NCBI GenBank assembly: GCA_937944035.1
Contig: CALDZQ010000266.1
Location: forward strand, 1 to 9,043
DNA length: 9,043 bases
From: an uncultured Neomegalonema sp.
Lineage (GTDB): Bacteria > Pseudomonadota > Alphaproteobacteria > Rhodobacterales > Rhodobacteraceae
Direction: 5' to 3'
Both the position numbers and the translations under genes were made by a program. Shown here piece by piece: positions 5,551 through 9,043 of this stretch (the stretch's first letter is position 1; every line of letters starts with the position of its first letter). The notes below the pieces were generated by a model that saw only the letters and a list, made by a program, of their open reading frames with translations, searched no databases and was not told the DNA's origin.

Positions 5551-7227
5551 AGACGCCGCGTTCAGCGCCCGTGCCAGAATTTCATCACGGCCGTATACAT
5601 CGTCCCTGAAATTCAGGACACCCGCATCATCGACCCAGGCTGTCATGTAGAACAGCGAGATCGGGATCGGCCGTTCCAGCGGGACGTTTTTCTGCTTTTC
5701 CGTCGCCAGTATATCCTCGATCAGCGTGCCCGGATCATCGGTTTGATCCGACAGCAGCAGCCACGCCAGTGCAAAGGGGCGCTCGACCCGTACACAGCCG
5801 TGGCTGAACGTGCGGCTGTCACGGTGGAACAGATGCTTGGACGGGGTGTCGTGCAAATAGATGTTGTAGCCGTTCGGGAACATGAACTTCACATTGCCCA
5901 GCGCGTTGCCGGGTCCGGGCTTTTGGATGACCGTATACGTGCCCGCCTCATCTTTACTGGTATTCGCCCAGTCGATTTTATCGGGGTTAACGGATTTCCC
6001 GCCCCGCCGCAGGATCATGTTGTTTTTGGCCAGCCATCCCGAATCCTTTTGAAGCTCCGCCAAAATCTCGCGGCGGATGATGCTCTTCGGGACCGTCCAT
6101 GTCGGGTTGAGGACGAGGTAGCTCATGGTGTGGTCGAATTCGGGGGTTTGCAGGCGGCGTTCTTTTTGGCCCACCACCACCCGTGCGTCATGGACGGGGG
6201 TGTTGTGGTCGTCGAACACGGTCATGCGGAAATTGGCCTGATTGACCTCGATCCTTCGTCCGTTCAGACGCCCCTGCCGCCAGCGCAGGCGCTCAAGATT
6301 GAGCATTGCCTGTGCGAGACGCATTTCGATGGGGGCATTCAGCGCGCGCAAGGTTGCGGGGCCGACAACGCCGTCACCGGTCAGGCCGTGCCGCGCTTGA
6401 AAGGCCGCCACCGCGCCCATCAGGCGCTCGTCATACGCGGCGATCTCGGTCAACTCACCGCCCGAAGCCGACAGCACCATCTCCGGCTCGTGCGGCAGAT
6501 CACCCATCGCGATCAGGCGTTTGCGCAGGGCGGCGACCGCTTGCGAGGATGATCCCGGCGCAAGACCTTGTGCGGGCAGCGACGCGCCCCAGCCGCCGCG
6601 TGTGGCCTGATCCATCAGACGCTTCACCTCGCGGCGCAGCGCGCGATAGCGCGGCTCGTTCGGGACCAGCCCGTCCAGCATGGAGTCAACATCGGTCGAG
6701 CGGGCCGCGCGCTTGAGCAATTCGTTCAAATTCGCGCGTTCCGGGTCCACATGCACCCGCGCATCGAGCGATACCGGATCAACCGCGCCGGATGTCATGT
6801 CGCGGGCATAGCGCAAGAAAGCAAGTGACAGGGCGCGTTCCAACGCCTCGGCTTGTGCGGGGTCGGGGGCGCTTTCAAATCGCGCCATCGTTTGTGCCAG
6901 ATCCGCCACGGCATAGCGCGACGGGGCCAGCCCGTGCGTGCCCGCCTGCTCCAGCCGGGTCATAAGGGCGCGGGCGCGATCAAGCTCGCCGCGCTGACGG
7001 ATCCAAAGCGGCCGCACCTCAGGGCTTTTGAGATACTGGTCGAAGGCGAGCGCGAATGGATCAGCGTAGGACTTCGCGGGTTCTTGAGTGCCAACAACCG
7101 ATTCCTGCTGCGCTGATGCCGTGGTGACGGCAAGAAGCGGCACAGTAAACGCGGACAACACCCATAAAATTTTCAGCAAAGACCTACTCCGTCGTCTGTA
7201 CGATAAACCTAACCGCAAGCCATACAT
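5548..7227 (-). CDS. Murein L,D-transpeptidase, YcbB/LdtD-type
   Basis: A periplasmic enzyme predicted to form 3-3 (mDAP-mDAP) cross-links in peptidoglycan. The protein has 559 residues, in the size range of E. coli YcbB. Order of parts: a signal peptide or N-terminal anchor (a basic RRRSRS stretch, then a hydrophobic core, with ASA at 37-39 before the mature part); an N-terminal helical domain; a peptidoglycan-binding domain at about 222-296 ([23 protein letters not shown]); and a YkuD catalytic domain at about 330-500. The active site motif [10 protein letters not shown] places the nucleophile at Cys478 with His476; HDTPSKHLF upstream is the usual capping segment. The ATG at 7227 is chosen because GAGGAAG lies 8 bases upstream; the frame is open to 7449 but that part is antisense to the divergent gene. 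Its TAG stop is the first three bases of the 107-bp repeat. lpxD follows after 178 bases. Confidence 0.93.
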   Translation of the reverse strand: MYGLRLGLSYRRRSRSLLKILWVLSAFTVPLLAVTTASAQQESVVGTQEPAKSYADPFALAFDQYLKSPEVRPLWIRQRGELDRARALMTRLEQAGTHGLAPSRYAVADLAQTMARFESAPDPAQAEALERALSLAFLRYARDMTSGAVDPVSLDARVHVDPERANLNELLKRAARSTDVDSMLDGLVPNEPRYRALRREVKRLMDQATRGGWGASLPAQGLAPGSSSQAVAALRKRLIAMGDLPHEPEMVLSASGGELTEIAAYDERLMGAVAAFQARHGLTGDGVVGPATLRALNAPIEMRLAQAMLNLERLRWRQGRLNGRRIEVNQANFRMTVFDDHNTPVHDARVVVGQKERRLQTPEFDHTMSYLVLNPTWTVPKSIIRREILAELQKDSGWLAKNNMILRRGGKSVNPDKIDWANTSKDEAGTYTVIQKPGPGNALGNVKFMFPNGYNIYLHDTPSKHLFHRDSRTFSHGCVRVERPFALAWLLLSDQTDDPGTLIEDILATEKQKNVPLERPIPISLFYMTAWVDDAGVLNFRDDVYGRDEILARALNAAS

Positions 7228-7321
7228 GGCACAGTCTTCCTCATGTTCAAAGGCGCTGTTTGCGTCAAAACGGCGGGAGAGCGATCCGCCGCACCGGAAT
7301 ACCGACTGGGGGATCGACACA
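7228..7321. promoter_or_regulatory. Divergent promoter region between ldt and mepK-like genes
   Basis: These 94 bases must contain the starts of both divergent genes. On the minus strand TTGACG (7260-7265) resembles a -35 box, but the hexamer 17 bases later (CATGAG) is a poor -10, so the call is weak. A perfect 6-bp inverted repeat, CGGCGG (7271-7276) and CCGCCG (7286-7291), with a 9-base centre lies between the two genes and could be a shared operator. The ribosome binding sites of both genes are inside the region (GAGGAAG on minus, GGGGGA on plus). Confidence 0.4.
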
Positions 7322-7882
7322 ATGTCAGCCAACACAGCTTTACAAAGCCGTTTAACGCGCCGGACTTTTCTTGCAGGAATCACGGCCGGCGTGGTCCTGT
7401 GCCCGTTCAGCAGTGTTTCGGCCAATGTTGGAGACATTCGTCGTATCAACCTTTATAATCCGCGAACTGATGAGCGTCTTGACGCTATTTACTACGTACA
7501 TGGTGAATATGTCCGTGATGCGATGCAAGAAGTTAACAAACTTTTACGTGATAGCCGTACTGACGAAATGGCGATGATTGATCCGCGTCTGGTCGATATA
7601 GTTTCGGCGACCCAGTATTTGCTGGGCCATGACCGTCCGTTCTCGGTGATTTCGGGATACCGCTCCAAACGAACCAATGACATGTTACGCAGCCGGTCGC
7701 GCGGGGTTGCCAAAAACTCTTACCACACACGCGGTATGGCGATGGACCTGCGCATGACCGGTGTAAGCGTCGATCAGGTGCAGCACATCGGCAAACGCCT
7801 CAACAGCGGTGGTGTCGGCATCTACTCACGCTCGAACTTCGTCCATCTGGACAGCGGGCCGGTGCGGACCTGGGGGGCGTGA
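7322..7882 (+). CDS. Murein endopeptidase, DUF882 / MepK (YcbK)-like, Tat-exported
   Basis: A 186-residue M15-family zinc peptidase. The N-terminus has a twin-arginine motif, LTRRTFLAG (Arg13-Arg14), followed by a hydrophobic stretch and a likely cleavage site after SVSA (residue 34), so export in folded form by Tat is predicted. The zinc-binding residues of the family are present: His135 and Asp142 in SYHTRGMAMDLRM, and His175 in FVHLDSG. The SGYRS motif (111-115) is also typical. E. coli MepK cuts the 3-3 cross-links that L,D-transpeptidases make and is encoded next to ycbB, so the divergent L,D-transpeptidase gene supports the same role here. The ATG at 7322 follows GGGGGA; longer in-frame starts would overlap the divergent gene and destroy the signal peptide. 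It ends before a strong terminator. Confidence 0.92.
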   Translation: MSANTALQSRLTRRTFLAGITAGVVLCPFSSVSANVGDIRRINLYNPRTDERLDAIYYVHGEYVRDAMQEVNKLLRDSRTDEMAMIDPRLVDIVSATQYLLGHDRPFSVISGYRSKRTNDMLRSRSRGVAKNSYHTRGMAMDLRMTGVSVDQVQHIGKRLNSGGVGIYSRSNFVHLDSGPVRTWGA

Positions 7883-7903
7883 GTTTCGAGATATTAAATA
7901 GAG

Positions 7904-7943
7904 AAAAAAGGGGCGGGGATGGAAATTCCCCGCCCCTTTTTTT
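7904..7943 (+). terminator. Strong intrinsic terminator of the mepK-like gene
   Basis: GGGGCGGGGA (7910-7919) pairs perfectly with TCCCCGCCCC (7927-7936) around a 7-base loop and is followed by seven T (7937-7943). Six A before the stem (7904-7909) can pair with the T-tract, lengthening the stem to 16 bp. The A-tract makes it potentially bidirectional, but no gene approaches from the right on the minus strand. Confidence 0.95.
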
Positions 7944-7985
7944 AGGCGCTTTCCCTTTTCCGCGATCCGCCCTAGATAGCCTCCC

Positions 7986-8183
7986 ATGACAAAATTGATT
8001 TTAGCCGCCGCCTTGATCGTGATGGCCGCTGTCGTCGTGGTTCTTGCGCGCGGCATGGGTACATTGGGTAAGACCGGCGAGGAAAACGCGCGGTATTCCA
8101 ACCGGATGATGCAATGGCGCATCGGCCTGCAATTTGTTGCGGTGCTGCTTCTGGTGCTGCTGATTCTCATCACGAGGGGCTGA
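7986..8183 (+). CDS. HIG1-like twin transmembrane protein
   Basis: A 65-residue membrane protein with two hydrophobic helices (about 3-22 and 46-63) joined by a polar loop. The loop-to-helix junction, SNRMMQWRIGLQFVAV (residues 38-53), matches the conserved core of the HIG1 (hypoxia-induced protein) domain, with the basic residue before the helix and Gln49 inside it. Small proteins of this kind are widespread in alphaproteobacteria and relate to mitochondrial HIG1 proteins, which associate with respiratory complexes. A bacterial function is not known to me. The ATG at 7986 has no clear ribosome binding site (AGCCTCCC precedes it), although the reading frame fits. It ends two bases before the adenosyltransferase start, so the two are an operon. 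The promoter would lie in the 42 bases after the preceding terminator; no clear boxes are seen. Confidence 0.85.
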   Translation: MTKLILAAALIVMAAVVVVLARGMGTLGKTGEENARYSNRMMQWRIGLQFVAVLLLVLLILITRG

Positions 8184-8185
8184 CA

Positions 8186-8758
8186 ATGGTTGTTCTGAGC
8201 AAGATCTACACAAAGACCGGCGATGCGGGCGAGACGGCGCTGGGCGATGGCCGGCGGGTTGCAAAGTTCTCGATCCGCGTAGACGCTTATGGCGGCGCGG
8301 ATGAAACCAACGCCACCGTCGGTCTCGCGCGCCAACACGCTGATGGCGAGATGGATGCCGCTTTGTCGCGCATCCAGAACGACCTGTTCGATCTCGGCGC
8401 TGATCTGTGCCGTCCGGATATGGAGAAAGACGCGGAATCCGAATACCCGCCGCTGCGCATGACCGCCGCCCAGACCGAGCGTCTTGAGGCCGAGATTGAT
8501 GCGATGAACGAAAAGCTTGAACCCTTGCGCTCTTTCGTCCTGCCCGGCGGCTCAGCGCTGTCCGCCGCACTGCACCTTTGCCGCACCGTCTCGCGCCGTG
8601 CCGAGCGGGGCATCGTTGAACTGGCCACACAGGAAAGCGTCAACGGGGACGCCGTCCGCTACATCAATCGCTTGTCCGACTGGTTCTTCGTGGCGTCCCG
8701 CATTGCCAATGACGACGGTAAGTCTGACGTGCTGTGGGTTCCGGGCGCGAACCGCTAG
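8186..8758 (+). CDS. ATP:cob(I)alamin adenosyltransferase, PduO type
   Basis: This enzyme transfers the 5'-deoxyadenosyl group of ATP to reduced cobalamin or corrinoid, making coenzyme B12. It has 190 residues, the standard length. Motifs in order: IYTKTGDAGETALGDG at 7-22 (ATP-binding N-terminal loop), VDAYGGADETNATVGLAR at 32-49, FVLPGGSALSAALHLCR at 117-133 with TVSRRAER after it, and YINRLSDWFFVASRIAN at 159-175. All are in the expected PduO/MmaB positions. Annotation pipelines often label such proteins CobO, but the fold is PduO-type. The ATG at 8186 follows GAGGGG by about 8 bases and lies just after the HIG1-like gene. Its TAG stop is the first three bases of repeat copy 2. No B12-dependent enzyme gene is in the window. 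Confidence 0.94.
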   Translation: MVVLSKIYTKTGDAGETALGDGRRVAKFSIRVDAYGGADETNATVGLARQHADGEMDAALSRIQNDLFDLGADLCRPDMEKDAESEYPPLRMTAAQTERLEAEIDAMNEKLEPLRSFVLPGGSALSAALHLCRTVSRRAERGIVELATQESVNGDAVRYINRLSDWFFVASRIANDDGKSDVLWVPGANR

Positions 8759-8862
8759 AGCGCTATCAAGGGCAATGGGTTCATTGCCCGACTCGGAAAG
8801 CGCGCCAAAACAAGAAGTTAGAGCACCCGGAACGATCCTTATATCGTTCAAGGCACTCTAAC
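8756..8862 (+). repeat. 107-bp two-hairpin intergenic repeat, copy 2 (RIME1-like)
   Basis: Ungapped partner of 5444-5550. It fills the whole space between two convergent genes: its first TAG (8756-8758) is the adenosyltransferase stop, and its terminal CTCTAAC (8856-8862) contains, on the minus strand, the TAG stop of the next gene. Hairpin A: GGGCAAT (8770-8776) with ATTGCCC (8783-8789), loop of six. Hairpin B: GTTAGAG (8817-8823) with CTCTAAC (8856-8862), then six-by-six unpaired bases, then GAACGAT (8830-8836) with ATCGTTC (8843-8849), loop CCTTAT. Neither hairpin is followed by a T-tract, so it is not a classical terminator, though it could act as a structured 3' end for both genes. Confidence 0.87.
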
Positions 8863-9043
8863 TTTCAGCCACCAGGCGGAACACGTAGACGCCGCTGTCA
8901 TTATAAACGGGCGACAGCCATTCAGGCGGCCCGTTCTGCGCGAGGTTTTTCAAAAATCCGTCCGGAGTCGCCGCTGACAGGGATGCCGGATGCAGGCACA
9001 GCGCGAGATAATCCGCCGAGCGGCCGGTCATCACCGCACGGAC
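8858..9043 (-). CDS. C-terminal end of a probable multi-pass membrane protein (partial)
   Basis: An open frame enters from the right window edge and ends at a TAG (8860-8858) inside repeat copy 2. The 61 visible residues include GRSADYLALCLHP and, near the end, NGPPEWLSPVYNDSGVYVFRLV. I recall similar C-terminal tails (a 'residue-D/E-Y-hydrophobic-C' stretch, then a 'PPDWLEPV...' stretch) in large alphaproteobacterial integral membrane proteins of glycosyltransferase-like type. That identification is weak because no membrane helix is visible here. The codon pattern is GC-rich at third positions, which supports a real gene. It is convergent with the adenosyltransferase gene. Confidence 0.6.
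   Translation of the reverse strand, partial: VRAVMTGRSADYLALCLHPASLSAATPDGFLKNLAQNGPPEWLSPVYNDSGVYVFRLVAES

Noticed and set aside
5347..6552. Long plus-strand open frame of about 400 codons opposite lpxD and the L,D-transpeptidase gene
   Set aside because: It runs antisense to two clear genes with catalytic motifs, crosses their boundary and the repeat, and its translation has no recognisable domain. It is an effect of GC-rich codon bias.
7228..7449. Extended start of the L,D-transpeptidase
   Set aside because: The extra 74 residues are antisense to the MepK-like gene, would put the signal peptide inside the protein, and the ATG at 7227 has a good ribosome binding site.
8756..8862. Repeat as a classical intrinsic terminator
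   Set aside because: The hairpins are perfect but no T-tract follows either of them on either strand. A terminator-like role by another mechanism remains possible.
1..9043. CRISPR array, tRNA, rRNA, transposase or integrase
   Set aside because: I found no regularly spaced direct repeats, no tRNA cloverleaf, no rRNA-like stretch and no recombinase motif on either strand.

Overview
The window looks like chromosomal DNA of an alphaproteobacterium. The indications are a GC-rich background, an LpxD of the long-insert type I associate with Rhodobacterales and relatives, a TAXI-type TRAP transporter, a HIG1-like twin-membrane protein next to a PduO-type cobalamin adenosyltransferase, and a 107-bp intergenic repeat whose size and two-palindrome plan resemble the RIME1 elements described from Rhizobiales. 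I cannot place the genus.

Left part (1-2453, all minus strand): a TAXI-family TRAP solute-binding protein (2453-1500) heads an operon that ends, past the window edge, in a TRAP permease of which only the first ~50 residues are present (152-1). Two unrelated genes lie between these normally adjacent partners: a PD-(D/E)XK nuclease-fold protein and an AT-richer gene of unknown function. All three junctions are stop/start overlaps (TTGA, TGATG, GTGA), so a two-gene cassette appears to be translationally wired into the transporter operon. The AT-rich leader upstream of the TAXI gene carries a nested hairpin just before the ribosome binding site and an 18-bp palindrome.

Centre (2731-5369, minus strand): an lpxD - acyl carrier protein - beta-ketoacyl-ACP synthase (FabF-like) cluster. 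It fits assembly and transfer of a hydroxylated or otherwise special acyl chain to lipid A or another envelope lipid.

Right-centre (5548-7882): a divergent pair consisting of a YcbB/LdtD-type L,D-transpeptidase (minus) and a Tat-exported DUF882/MepK-like murein endopeptidase (plus). One makes 3-3 peptidoglycan cross-links; homologues of the other cut them. The endopeptidase gene ends in a strong intrinsic terminator.

Right end (7986-9043): a 65-residue HIG1-like membrane protein and a PduO-type ATP:cob(I)alamin adenosyltransferase (plus), then the C-terminal end of a convergent minus-strand gene, probably a multi-pass membrane protein.

The most unusual structure is a pair of ungapped 107-bp repeats at 5444-5550 (minus) and 8756-8862 (plus). 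Each starts exactly on the TAG stop codon of the upstream gene. Copy 2 also contains the TAG stop of the convergent gene at its other end. The two copies differ almost only by transitions; the only two transversions are a compensatory C-G/G-C swap inside a hairpin stem.
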